From Caenorhabditis elegans (Eukaryota; Nematoda; Chromadorea; Rhabditida; Rhabditidae), in NCBI RefSeq assembly GCF_000002985.6, contig NC_003284.9, forward strand, positions 5,828,001-5,892,000: a stretch of DNA of 64,000 bases, read 5' to 3'. Below the pieces are notes generated by a model that saw only the letters and a list, made by a program, of their open reading frames with translations, was not told the origin of the DNA and made no database searches. Shown here piece after piece: positions 1-11,677 of this stretch (position 1 is its first letter; each line of letters starts with the position of its first letter). The position numbers and the translations under genes are program-made.

Positions 1-1457
1 ACTCCGATCGTAAATAGAATCACGAGGGATTTCGAAAAGTGTAAAAAATGAGCTCGGACTCTACGTTCAAATTAGCTTTTCGCTTTCCACTTTACACATT
101 CAACAGCACCAGGTTGAACTTTGAAGAAAATATATTTTCATTCAGAAATTGCAAAGGTGGTCATAAAAAATGGCGACGTACTGACGAAGAAGAACGGGTG
201 ACTAGAAGAGAAACGGTTTGATTGATGAAGTGACACGTTCAAGGTTTTCAACCATACAATAAAAGAGCGTTCCTTATCGCCCTTTCATTCCGCGCGACCT
301 AAAATGTTGCGATCTTCTTTTAACATTCCTCGTGTGTTTTTGAAAATCCACTACGTGTTGACCTCTGCGGAAAACAAGTGATTATTTTTGACGGGGGAAA
401 AGTGAAACGCTATTCTACATTACACTTTTCAAAAGTGTTGATCGGTAAAGATCAAAGTGCTCCGTTGGGAGAATAATAACACTCGTTGGAGAAAAAATAA
501 AGTTGCACTTTACTTTGAAAAAAGGGGTCGGGCTATATGGAAAATTGCAGTCTTAAAAATTTCTGAAAATTCAAATGTTCAAAAAGTGTTCAGCTCAGTA
601 TATGAAACTAAACTAACGCGATTATTCAAAGTTGAAAAGTGGAAATGGGGAAGTTATTTAAAACCGCTTCTAAGGTGCCAAAAAATCGAGAAACACTAAA
701 ACAATTTTAAAAATTTGAAAATTTCTCATTTTGTTTCAAAAATGATAATTACTCAATTTTTGCAACTTTTTTGAAAGTCGTCTATAAAAATTGAACAAAT
801 TCTACTAATTTTTCCAAATTCGAAGGAGTATCCTCAGTTGAGATTTAGTCTGAATTTTCCTATAATTCAACCGGTTATCACCTTTGAAAATACTCCAAAA
901 GTTTTTAGATTTTTCGGATTTCAAATTTTTTGTAGACTTCCGAAGTTATGACAAAACTGAGTTTTTACCACTTTTTTTAAACTTTAAATGAAAACTTTTA
1001 GAAGTTGTTTCAAAAAGTGTTTCAATGATTTTCAGAAAGTTTCAGCGTTATAAAAGCGACTCAATCAATTTTCCCATTGACAATACTCCATAGTTCATTT
1101 CTTCAAAAAATGGTTTTCCAATCCCTGCAGTAGGTTGCAACGCTCAAGGACAATGTACGATATTCTATGAAGCAATTATTTTTTTAAATGAGCACTTTTT
1201 TCACAATATGTCTCCAACATCAATAGCTAAAAAACCTGAGTCGGTTACCTGGAAAACGTATATCTTATCAAAACATCACTACCAAAAAACAAGCGATTGC
1301 ACAAGATACAAACGACAATGTGTCTTGTGCACTACAGACAGTTAGTAATCGATTTTTAAAATGCTCGGTTAGAAAGAAAGAAACTGGCTGCTTTCGATAA
1401 GGAGAGTTTGAAATACAATTCATTTGTTTGCTGAAAAAACTCCAAAAACTCCTTATA
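1..1457. other. AT-rich upstream region, no gene seen
   Basis: This stretch lies before the acid phosphatase gene. The open frames in it are short, and none shows a protein I recognise or a convincing splice pattern. It is rich in A and T runs of the kind common in C. elegans intergenic DNA. An AATAAA occurs near position 259 and could mark the 3' end of a gene lying off the left edge, but no coding sequence supports that. The last few hundred bases probably carry the promoter of the phosphatase gene. Confidence 0.5.
1396..1401 (+). promoter_or_regulatory. GATAAG site upstream of acid phosphatase gene
   Basis: GATAAG sits about 57 bases before the ATG of the acid phosphatase gene, and a reverse-strand copy (CTTATC) lies at 1264-1269. 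In C. elegans, GATA factors such as ELT-2 drive intestinal genes through this core, and intestinal acid phosphatases are known ELT-2 targets. The hexamer is short and common, so function here is inference. Confidence 0.3.
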
Positions 1458-3906
1458 ATGCGCCTCGTGCTTTTGTTATTCTTCTTGTTCCCGGTGGCTT
1501 TTGGTAAATTGAAGTTTGTTCAAATTGTTAGTTTTTTTTTTCAATTTTTTCAAAAGTCTATAAGATCAAAAGTATCAATCCTTTCAGTGGTTCCGACATG
1601 GAGAAAGAACTCCAGGTCACTATTTGTACTTTCCTGGTGATGATTTGAATAATGTGGACTATCAACAAATTGCATGGCCCGGAGAGCTAACAAAAGTTGG
1701 TTTTTTTTTGTTTTCAAGCTAGGGCAGTTTTTTTAAGAAAACATTTTCAGCGCGGAATTTTAGAGGAATTTCAACTTGGTCAACGACTGAGGAAAATATA
1801 TGGGGAGCATTTTGGAGACACGTACCAACCGAGAGATGTAAGTGATACAAGTGAATATTTAAAAAGCGCCAACTTTCAATTTGAATTTTAAATTTTAAAA
1901 TTAGTTTGTTTCTCTGAACATATAAATAACTGCTCAGTTTCACGTCTACACTGGGAAAGACAATCGAACTTCTGCATCTGCTCAAGCTATGTTTGCAGGA
2001 TTCCTTCCCCCTAATGAAGATCAAACCTGGAATTACGAGCTCAAATGGCAACCAGTCGCTCAACTAACTGATGAATCCATTGATTGGGTTTGTTTGTTCT
2101 TGTTTATTAACAAAAGAAATTGATAATTTTATCAGGTTTCACTAGGAGCAATTGATAACTGTCCGGTCTATGGTGAAGCACAACGGAAATCATCTGAATA
2201 TGCAGAAGTTATGGATCAAATGGAAAAATATGACGCTGAGCTTTTACAACTTGTCAGAAATCATGCAGATGAACCAATTGTGGAAGCTGTGAAATATAAT
2301 CATGTTATAGACTCTTTAAAAGTTCGGGTAAAAAGTTAACATTGTCGCAACTTGATGGAAGAGTTTAAATTTCAGTACATTCTTCAAGATGACAGACTTC
2401 CGTACCCAGAATGGGCGCGTGGGTACGAAAATCGAATTTTGAATATGAGTTTTTTGATTCACGATGCAGTTGTTAAGGTTCAAAATGATAGCGTCGGAGG
2501 TGAGTTAACTGTAATTTAATGCTGGTGAAAGTATTGTTCAATTGGTAAAAAATATTCTAAAAGTTTCCAAAAAGTGCAAAAAATTGTTTGAAATTAGCTA
2601 CGAAAAATTCGGAAAAGGCTGCGTTTATTATCTTGCTTTGAACTTTTGTGGTTATGGTAAAATTGGTAAATATCGAATTCAAAACAACGGCAACTATGTA
2701 AATTCTTTAAAAATGAAAATCTCATATATTGGTTTTTCTGCATTTTTTTTGCCGGCGTTCCGTTGCTTAGAATCTGAATTGTAATTATCTTACCTCGACC
2801 GAAATATTTTCAAATAAATGAGCAAATATATATCTCCTGGTATTTGTTTGCATTTTCCCCTCTTGCACTTCTTAAATTCTTTGATGCTTTCTTTTCTTTC
2901 TAGATTTTCACTATTTTTTTCAATCCAATTCATTGAAATTGACCGTTCCGTATTTGAATTTAAGCTATGATACCTAACCAAAACAAAATCAAAAATATTC
3001 ACCAAAATGTTAACTGTTAGAAAATCTTAAAACAGGCTTTGCAACTCTCTATGCTTTTTTAAAACGATTTTTAATTTTTTTTTCAAATTTTCTTGTACAT
3101 TTTCACAAATGTCATTCAGTGAAACAAATTTGGGACAATTATCCCATGATATACCATCTTTATAAAAAATATTTTGCAGATTATCACAACGAATTGGTTA
3201 TGTCGTATTTTGAAACTCATCTACAGAAAAATTCAACAAAAGGAGTTTTTATTAGTGGGGTCAGTTGTGTTTTGTACATCAAATGCTGATTCATTTAAAA
3301 ATAATTGAGATTTTTTAGCACGACACAAACTTAGTGACAATTTGGGAATCACTTCGCCTAGATGGACATCCAGAAGACATTCCAAACTACGGAGCTCATA
3401 TTGCTATTGAAATGCATGAGCCTGTGGGGCAACTGTCCATAAAAGTAATTACATGATTCTGACAGAGTTTTAATACAATTGGCTTTCAGTTTTTCTTGTC
3501 GATGGGCTTTAATCAGACACGCGTTGAACTTCATCCACACTTTTGCTCGCGGAGCCAAAACAATGATTGTACGTGGGATGAGTTTCAGAGGCTTGTGAAG
3601 GTAGGACAGCTTCATGTTTTTTTTGTGATAATTTACAACAAATACAAGTTTCAGAAATCAAGAAAACCAAAATCTGATTGGATTTTCGAGTGCCAAGGAT
3701 ATGAAAAAGCAACTGAACCAGTATCAGCACTAACAGGTTCTGAGAATTTGAAAAAATACACTTGAAATAAAAATATTATTTCAGGTTCCATGATTGTTCT
3801 TCTATCAATTTTGATTTTATCTACAATTATCCTCGGTTTCACGACGTTCTCCTACAAACGACAATTAAATGCTCTCAGAGACCCAGAAAGAACCCGACTC
3901 CTGTAA
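1458..3906 (+). CDS. Histidine acid phosphatase, type I membrane protein
   Basis: Predicted 416-residue histidine acid phosphatase, which hydrolyses phosphomonoesters through a phosphohistidine, probably on the cell surface or in the secretory/lysosomal lumen. Exons: 1458-1526, 1588-1695, 1751-1837, 1938-2087, 2136-2327, 2376-2499, 3180-3259, 3319-3444, 3490-3600, 3655-3736, 3785-3906. The family signature WFRHGERTP falls at residues 24-32 with nucleophile His27, and the second motif SGHDTN gives proton donor Asp272. Residues 1-16 form a signal peptide. A hydrophobic stretch at about 379-400 followed by a short basic tail suggests a type I anchor. I chose the GTTAGT donor at 1527 rather than GTAAAT at 1504 because only the former keeps the active-site frame and yields KLKFVQI before it. 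Length fits nematode members (about 400-450). It converges with the epimerase gene, leaving about 145 bases between stop codons. The family is certain; the exact pho-type symbol is not. Confidence 0.92.
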
Positions 3907-3945
3907 CCTCCACTGTCATTGACAAACGTTTTATTTCTCTCCTCT

Positions 3946-3951
3946 TTTATT
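3946..3951 (-). terminator. Poly(A) signal AATAAA of epimerase gene
   Basis: On the minus strand AATAAA lies about 100 bases past the stop of the epimerase/reductase gene, at the expected distance for its 3' end. It overlaps the region where the plus-strand phosphatase mRNA must also end, so the two convergent 3' UTRs are close together or overlap. Confidence 0.5.
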
Positions 3952-4050
3952 TTTGTTATTATGGGCTCGGTTCAAACATCTGATTGTTAGTGATTATGAT
4001 GATGATAAAAAGGGTTTTTGGGACGGTAAACGACTGTGTGTGCACAAGTA

Positions 4051-6771
4051 TTATTTCCTCTCAATTATGCCTAAATCGATAAGCGAGTGAGCCATATCGA
4101 TAAGAGCCTCCTTGCTATCGCGCATGGTCATTCCCAGCAAACGTTGAGCCTAAAGATAGACTGTGAGGGACCAATATATAATTTTAAAGTAAAAACCTTT
4201 GAGTTATCAAACTTGACTTCTTGGCATAGACGAGGAAGACTTGCTTTTGTTTCAGGATCAAAGAGTGCATAGAGTCTCACAAAAAAGTATGGAGCTGTAA
4301 ATCTGGGGATCCAGTAACCTGAAAAAGAGTAACCATGATCGGGTGATGCGAAACATATCTCTATCTCATTATGTTCTGCAATCACCTGATTTTTGATTTC
4401 ACGCCAAAATGCGTAAAGCTTGCGAGCTGTTAAAGCAAATTTCAGGAATGAATAGTTATAAAAAACTTGAGAATTATTTTTTCAGATTTCACTTCAAAGT
4501 TCACTTTAACAGCTCGTGCGCCTTATTCGAAAATGTTTCATGTAAGATATTCGTTTTAGACAAATTTCACGAGTTTAGACATATGTTTTTAACCAGCCTT
4601 ACCTTTTCCTTTGAACTCTTCCCGTAATATTCTTGCGATGTCAATAAACCACATGGACGGAACATTTGTAACCTAAACAAACTCATCACTCATTTTTACT
4701 TGTCACATTTAACCATTTTAATTACCAAAATTCGTTCGTTATCTGATTCGGGTCGTCGCATGGCTTCAAAGTGAGCTAGCGCGACATCACGCACATCGAC
4801 GATAGGCATGTTGAGTGGCGGTGCAGCTGGCATTTCTCCATTCATGAATTTTCGCATCAGCTGGAATAAATAAACGCTTCGTAACACAACAATGTTTCTT
4901 GTTCGCACTGTTTGCGGCTTTTACACACGAATGACGCGTTTTCATGTTTCATGTAAATGCAACATCAATTTCGCGCAGATGACTTAAGAAGTGTCAGTGG
5001 ACACCAGGCGGAATGGGTTACAAATAAGAAAATTGACAAATAATGCCATCAAAGATTCAATTGTGTGAGGCTGATAGAGAAAGTGATGAAAAAAGGGACC
5101 AACACACTTAATATCAAACATAACACTTACAGTAATACTTGCTCCTTGCTCGGTAATGTAAGCTGGGCCGAATACTAGCGTTGGATTGATAACAGTCATT
5201 GGAAATCTGAAATTGAAAATGTTAAAAAAAAGACAAATTTTAGCATTTTTCTTAATGATTCGGAAACATTGAATTTTATATTGATATGGTTTATCTGGGT
5301 ACAATTTTATTACATTAATAACTGATTGTTTTCCCAATTTAATTCCCAATTTGGATAACCATGGATTAAAACTAAAAGTGTATCTAGATTATCTTTCAAA
5401 AAAAAACTTACAACTGGTCTGACTATGCAAAATAAAAGATTGATAATAACCGTCATGAAACATTTTGAGAATTTTTTTCGGTTTCATATGAATTTTTTTT
5501 TGTTTTTTTTTTCGAAATTTTGATCCGCCATAAAATTGATGTAAATATTTTTGAGAAGTCTCTTTATAGAATTCTGGCTTTTGGTTAATCAAAGCGAATA
5601 AAATCAAACTTTTTGTCTTCTGGAAGTCTCTCGATAAAATCCCATGCAGCTTTTTCAGCCAACGTCTTGCTTTTGATATAACAGTCGACCATGTCACTCT
5701 CCAAGTTCGACCATGAGTCTTCATCGAACACTCGATCTTGCGTATACCCTTCTGAAAAAAACATCGAATTATTCTGTATCAAACTCCACAGACCATTCAC
5801 GGCTGCACAACTGCTAGTGAGCACAAGTTTCCTCACATTTCCATCCTCAGCAATTGCTTTCAAAACGTTCATTGTACCCTAAAGACGTTTAAAACAGTAT
5901 TAAACGATCAGAATCTTGTAATCACCTCCACTGCGGTAGTAATACAACGCTCGTCTGACACAATCGGAAATGGAGAAGCTACATGTAGAACATAATCACA
6001 ACCGGCGACAGCTCTGAAAGTTTTTTTGGATTTTTTTTCTAGTAGCATATAAACTTTTAAAGTAGAATATATCAATTTATAAACCAATACTTAGAATTTC
6101 ACTACCATTGAAGTAATTTTTCAAGTTTTCCCACTGACCAAATACTCAATGCGACCTACATTATTTTTTTCAATTTTTGCAAATGCTTACGTCTATTCTC
6201 TATCATTCGCTGTAAACAACCTTTCGAAACACTGTATTTACTAAACCATTCAAACAAAATCAAAATATCAAATGATTACAGTTGCTGACGTAAGCTGCAG
6301 GTTCTGACGCACAAAGTCTAGACATTTAATTTGCACTGACAAACAAGATATCATAAAGAATTCTGCATTAACTTACTTCTTCCAGCACGTTGAATCTAAA
6401 AGATCAGCTTCGACAAGCTCCAAGTGGTTCTTCTTGTCGAGTTTTTTGATTGGTTGTACCTGTAATACAATAATATTCGTTTGAAATCAAATGTTAAAAT
6501 ATCGGTAATTATTTTTCAGCAATGTTTGCATACAAATTTTCAGACTTTCTACTGAACTGCAGACAGCTTTTAATAATTTTGTAAAACCCACCTTGGCTTT
6601 GTTATTCAGATCACGAACAGTACCGCGGACTCTGTACCCATTTTTAAGAAGAATCTCAACACAGTGTGTTCCAATGAATCCGGATGCACCAGTCACCAAA
6701 ACTTCTGAAATTTTGTACTGTGCCTGTTTTTGTTCAAAAATAATTAACTCACTTGTCTCGTTATTGTTCAT
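4051..6771 (-). CDS. NAD(P)-dependent epimerase / dihydroflavonol-reductase-like SDR
   Basis: Predicted 343-residue extended short-chain dehydrogenase of the dihydroflavonol-4-reductase/3-beta-HSD type, likely a cytosolic NADPH-dependent carbonyl reductase; substrate unknown. Minus-strand exons: 6771-6753, 6704-6592, 6459-6377, 6013-5926, 5878-5794, 5751-5610, 5206-5131, 4860-4726, 4672-4603, 4318-4197, 4149-4051. The cofactor motif TGASGFIG is at residues 11-18, the serine region TSSC at 122-125 and the catalytic YIKSK at 154-158 (Tyr154, Lys158). The later NPTLVFGP segment is typical of the family. Start is the first ATG, with an acceptor-like TTTCAG about 35 bases upstream (near 6806) suggesting a spliced leader. 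Two introns, 6705-6752 (48 nt) and 5752-5793 (42 nt), are multiples of three with no stop, so retaining them would keep the frame; I splice them because the family aligns without them. It converges with the phosphatase gene. Confidence 0.9.
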
Positions 6772-8210
6772 CTTTCCGCCAGATTTCAGTGACCCTCGTT
6801 CCGAGCTGAAAGTTTAGTACAACAAAAAATATTTGTCAGTTTCAAAGTTAACGACGGTAAGGACTTGTTTGCAACACTCTTTTATACCCCCGTGTGTAAG
6901 TGCAAATTGTGATAAAGGAATACGAAATAAGCATAAACAAGAATTATGATAAAAGATCACAGTGCTTTAGAAAAGATGCTGCGGTGAGGTAATCACTGTT
7001 ACTGTTTAAATCATCAGACAGCAATGGGTACTGATAAAACACAAAAAATACATCTGGAACTATGTGCGCGTCAAAAGTTGGAAAAGTGAAACGTTGAGGT
7101 GAGAAACGAAATTGAAATTCATTTGAACATATGCGCGAAGAGGCAGAAACGCATAAGAAAAGATTCGCCTTTCTGTGAAAAGAGGTCATCACGGATCGAT
7201 TGTATCGGAATGAAGAATGGAAGGAAGACCGTGTCATTTTCACTGGCTAGTGTAGCCTCTCTAGCAAGAACATAGGTAGTATCCTTCTAGGATTCAGCCA
7301 ATGGTCTCATATCACGTGAAGGATCACTTTTTGGCAATCCGGTTTTCTTAGGAACTTGTAAACGGTCACCTGAAGGTCGTATTACGTATGTAGAGGGTTT
7401 TAAGAAAAAGGTGTGTGAAAATTTTGATATATTAATGTAGTGTTTCACATACCTGATGTTTGGCGGGTAAAATTTGAAAAGAAAAAAACGTGTCTATGTT
7501 TTGGGAGCTGCAAAATATTTCTCATATCAATAAGAAAAATTTTACGGCATCTGAGCAATAGTAAATATTCAAATGTTATTCAATTTTCAGCCTGAACACT
7601 CTTTACGCTGATTTCAAAATCAAAACAATTTGAATGCTGTGTTACTTACCGAAGTTGTTTCAATAACGATATATACAACTTGTAAAGATGGTTTTGCTTG
7701 ATTTTAGTAAAATAAAATTGTTATGTAAAAACTGATATTTTTGCTTGTACGTTGATAGAATAGAACTTGCAACAATTACCTATAAATGAACAATTTATAT
7801 GTATTTTCTCGTAACAACGAACATAACTTTTTCTTTCATCCAGAATTCATTACATTTTATGGAGCAAGGTCAGCCGTGTTTACTAATATGCAATTTGTGT
7901 CGAAATTGGTTGAACACGGTCGGCTGGCGAAAACGGTAATCGTCGTTAGTGTGATTATTTAAAAGTATGGCTTAAGAATTAGGAAATGCGTCAGAAAACA
8001 CCAAAGTATTTTAGAATACATTGGAAGTCATCACCTATCAAGGGGGTGCAAATATGAAAACAACAAACTTAAAAATAATTTTTCAGAAAAAAATTATGGT
8101 GATTTCTTACAAATTATTTTTTAGCCACTCGGGCTATTTTTAGCTAAACGTGTGAATTTTCTGATTTTTGAGCTGTTGGAAATTAGTACCATTTTTTGGT
8201 CGTATGGAGG

Positions 8211-8356
8211 GTGAGCGGGATAGCTCCGTCGGTAGTGGTGGCCGCTAGAAATCTGGAGGTCATGAGTTCAAGCCCGGCCTCACTCCCTAGGTTTACCCAG
8301 CCTCTATTGTGAAGTGAAACAATCTACGACAGGATTATTGGCTACAGTCCCCAGCT
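8211..8356 (+). repeat. tRNA-derived SINE-like element
   Basis: Positions 8221-8235 resemble a tRNA A box (TAGCTCCGTCGGTAG) and 8264-8274 a B box (GAGTTCAAGCC), spaced as in a tRNA gene. The ends GTGAG and CTCAC can pair as an outer acceptor stem, but the inner acceptor pairs and the T-stem are mismatched, so a functional tRNA is unlikely. Non-tRNA sequence follows to about 8356, as in a tRNA-derived SINE. The 3' boundary is a guess. Confidence 0.4.
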
Positions 8357-10092
8357 ATTTTTCATTACGAAAATCAATGTTTCAGATCGCTTTGAGTCTA
8401 ATTAAACAATGTCCGGAATTTACCTATTCAACTTTCAATTAAAAGGTGTCTGTGTGAATACCGAGCAGCAAACATGTTATTTATTTACAGTGTTTCAGTA
8501 GAAAAATAATTTTTTAATGATCGATTTCCAAAAAAAAAATTAAGATTTTTGAACCGAAAAGTAAATACTATAGTTCAATAATTTGAAAATATATTGAAAC
8601 TTATTAACTCGTGAATAGTGCTCCTTCGAATGCTTCAGTATCCAAATAGAGATGCGCTCTTGAATTTTTGCAAAACACATCGATTCTTGATGAGTAACTA
8701 AAGAAACACCTGCTTTCTTAGAATTCAGCTGTGCGCGTTTCAGACACGTTTTATGGAGTAAATTGAATTACTACACGACAAAAAACAACAAAGTCTTTTT
8801 TATGTGTAAACTTATTTTTGGCAATTTTATCTGTATATATGTAAGACTCAAAATTTTTTGATCTTGTGTTTTTAATGAAACATTAGAATGTTTGCTAAAA
8901 ACTTGAGAATAAACTTTTAGTATTTTCAATCAGTTTCAGAAATTTGAAATTATTTCTCAGCATACTTTGACTTTCATTCTTTCTCTTCTTTTTGATAGTT
9001 AATTCATTTTATTTTTTGATACTTGCTTAACTTGCATAGTTATTCGAAGACGGTTTAACTGACAATCACTCAATTTCCAGAATGATTACTTTATTCACTT
9101 TATAAATCCCACTCGTTTTGATTGAACTCGTGGTACGAGAACAGCTGTCGTCCTCATTTCCGAGAAAGTTTTTCTTGATGTATCAATTAAACTGAACAGA
9201 TATTAGAGAACACTATCATCACCACAGAAATTGTCAATTTGATTGGCGCAGTTGTTTCAAAAGAACTACTCATTGCATTTGATATAACTTAATCGAACCG
9301 GTATGCATGTGATGTGTTACAACAATGTTGATGAATCGTTATCAAATAGTCGGTAATCTTTTATGTTTCCTTTGTTTTAGTTTAAATTTTAACTGTCGCA
9401 TCGTTTTTACCTGAGAATTTGGAAAATTTGAAATTATTTTGACTTTTTATTGTGTAGCGATGCGGTTTACAGCTTTTGAAAAGTTCCTTTGCTTAACAAA
9501 AAAACAGCCTTACAAAACACGTTAAATATTTGACAATTATTCTTGTAGTATTAACCTTTTTTATGTATTAGTGTGAACAGAAGCTGTCTAACGTAAAATT
9601 TTAAAAACAACTTTGCCAGCTTTACAACATTGTGACAACTCATTCATTTTGAAATTTCACACATTTTTCGAATTGAGATTACTAAAATTTCATTCCGGCA
9701 TGAAATATTAACATTCCAGTTTAAGGTTAAAACCAAAGACTTTGAAGTCATTTAAAAAATTAAACTGAGAAACACGCAAAAGCTTTTTGAACTCCTCAAA
9801 TAGTAACTGAATACTTTTTATAATGGAGTCAGAAATATCATTCACTATATATATAAAGCGCTCATTTCCTCTGACCTAGTTTATAGTGTACCTAGTCTTT
9901 GAAATCAGTAGAGTCTGGGCTTCTGAAGACATTATAGGGTTAGTGTAGTGATAGGGTACCGGATACCTGTAGGGATACTGTAAATGTAAATATTTAATTT
10001 CACGTTCATCCTCATGTGCGGCTTACAACTGATAAAAAATATAAACTTTTTTTTTCTCATTTCCAAACTGTTTTTATCGGTTTTATGTACAA

Positions 10093-10098
10093 TTTATT
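10093..10098 (-). terminator. Poly(A) signal AATAAA of LAPTM-like gene
   Basis: A minus-strand AATAAA lies about 44 bases past the stop codon of the LAPTM-like membrane protein gene, giving a short 3' UTR typical of C. elegans. Confidence 0.55.
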
Positions 10099-10141
10099 GA
10101 CATGCATTTATTTCAAAGCTTAATTAATCCAATAATTTGAT

Positions 10142-11677
10142 TTAAACCATGCTCGGGCCAGCCTTCTTTTCAAATACTTTATCCTCATCCTCATCAACAT
10201 CCTCATCGTCGGAAATTGAAAAATTCGGGTTGGGGAAATTATCATTACGAGTTTTCGGTTGAGCTTCCGGTGCCAATGGTGCAACCATCGGTGGTCTCTG
10301 GAATTTCATTCATGTTATGTACGAGTACGTATATCTTACATCTACTCTGGCAGAATTTTTGACTTTCAGTTCACGATTCCTGCTCTGGAAATAAACATAG
10401 CAGGAAAGTCCCACATGAAGAAACCATCCAGTGATTGTTGTGATTGTAGTGAAAACAGATAGAACTGTTAGTGCTAAAAATGTTTTTTGTTCGATTCTGT
10501 TAAGAAAATATTATCGACTTACTAATTTTCTCTCTCATAACAAAACCCATCTCATCGCGGAATCCCAAAAGGTGTTGGGCTCTTTCTGAGTAGGGAAACA
10601 CTGCGATCACCAGAATTTGCATTGCCCAAAAGGAAAAGCTCGTTACCACAAATATCTAAAAAAAAACGATATTATTGTCTTGTTTTTGAAGACATTTTTA
10701 ACACCCATTCAGGAATGGATGGCACTTATTTCGGACAATTCTACAAAATGGTATAATGCGGCATGATTTTCTAACATTTTTCATTACGTTAATGTCAAAA
10801 TATAGAAAATCATTTGATCAACCTTAAAATCACACCTATTTTATTTGACCTGTTTGAAAAATGCTCAAAAATGGCCTGAAATTGCCGATTGTCGTATGCC
10901 GAATTGCCGAGATTCATTTAGCAGCTACCAGGCCATTGTTGAGCACATTCTCGATATTTTTTTTTAATTGCAAAAAATAAGTGTCGCCCAGATCCGCCTG
11001 ACTCCTGATCCGTACCATAAAAAGTATATATGGAATCAATAAATCTTCTTTTTCCGTGATGAATGCAAGTATCATACAAATGATCGATACAAGCTGCCAA
11101 ACCTGAACAGAAATAATGATATACATATTGTTTTGTTTCCACTATTAAAATTGCAAACCGAAATTATTGCTTGTCCTGCGTCTGCAGTCTCTCCCACTCG
11201 GTCAACGAAAATGTAAAAATACCATTCCGTAAGCTCGATAAAAGCCATGAAAGCTATGACTAATGCTAGAGCAACCTGAAAATTTAAATTTGTTCCACAG
11301 TGTTAGTTCTCGCTATCGATTTTATTGATTTTTAAACCATTGCTTGATTAATTCTGCTATTTACATTTCTTATCAGTTCTATTCCTTTTGTTTATTATAA
11401 GAACTGACCGTCAATATTTTGATACTGAAATTAAATTACTTCAATAATGATTCTAAAGAAAAATTTTCTATAGTTTTATACTAAATTTGAGAAATTAAGT
11501 TTTTTTGATCTTCAGACACATCCAGTTACCAGTTTGCAAACTAACGCAACAGCTTGAGTGTGAGCTTTCACACCCATAAAACTTTCTAGTTACCTTCACA
11601 TGGAGCCTTGAGCAGCAAGTGAAAAATCGCGGATTCGACGTCTCTAGAGTGAATAATCCAGACCTCGTTATAGCCAT
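10142..11677 (-). CDS. Four-helix membrane protein, LAPTM-like nematode family
   Basis: Predicted 236-residue multi-pass membrane protein. Minus-strand exons: 11677-11594, 11275-11159, 11102-11016, 10655-10523, 10473-10340, 10297-10142; all phases join. The N-terminus is short and cytosolic-looking with a Cys pair (residues about 19-20, FTCC), followed by four hydrophobic segments at about 29-51, 68-96, 97-118 and 145-170. The C-terminal tail ends in a strongly acidic run (ISDDEDVDEDEDK) before a last KKAGPSMV. The topology and the N-terminal Cys motif recall the LAPTM/MTP lysosomal tetraspan proteins and many nematode-only relatives. That assignment is by pattern, not alignment. If correct, it would sit in endosome/lysosome membranes. 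The start is the only ATG that joins in frame with the first helix. The neighbouring epimerase gene on the same strand is 3.3 kb away, so no operon. Confidence 0.75.

Larger units (their letters stand above)
6806..10141. other. Intergenic region with no protein-coding gene seen
   Basis: About 3.3 kb between the epimerase promoter side and the 3' end of the LAPTM-like gene. It is AT-rich with short open frames only. It includes a tRNA-derived repeat at 8.2 kb and a CACGTG E-box near 7314. Around 9.9 kb a GGTACC...GGATACC stretch looks weakly palindromic. The first kilobase upstream of 6806 probably carries the epimerase promoter. Nothing else in it could be supported. Confidence 0.5.

Noticed and set aside
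1458-1503. GTAAAT donor at 1504 for the acid phosphatase first exon
   Set aside because: It leaves the wrong phase for the RHGERTP motif; the GTTAGT donor at 1527 gives the right frame.
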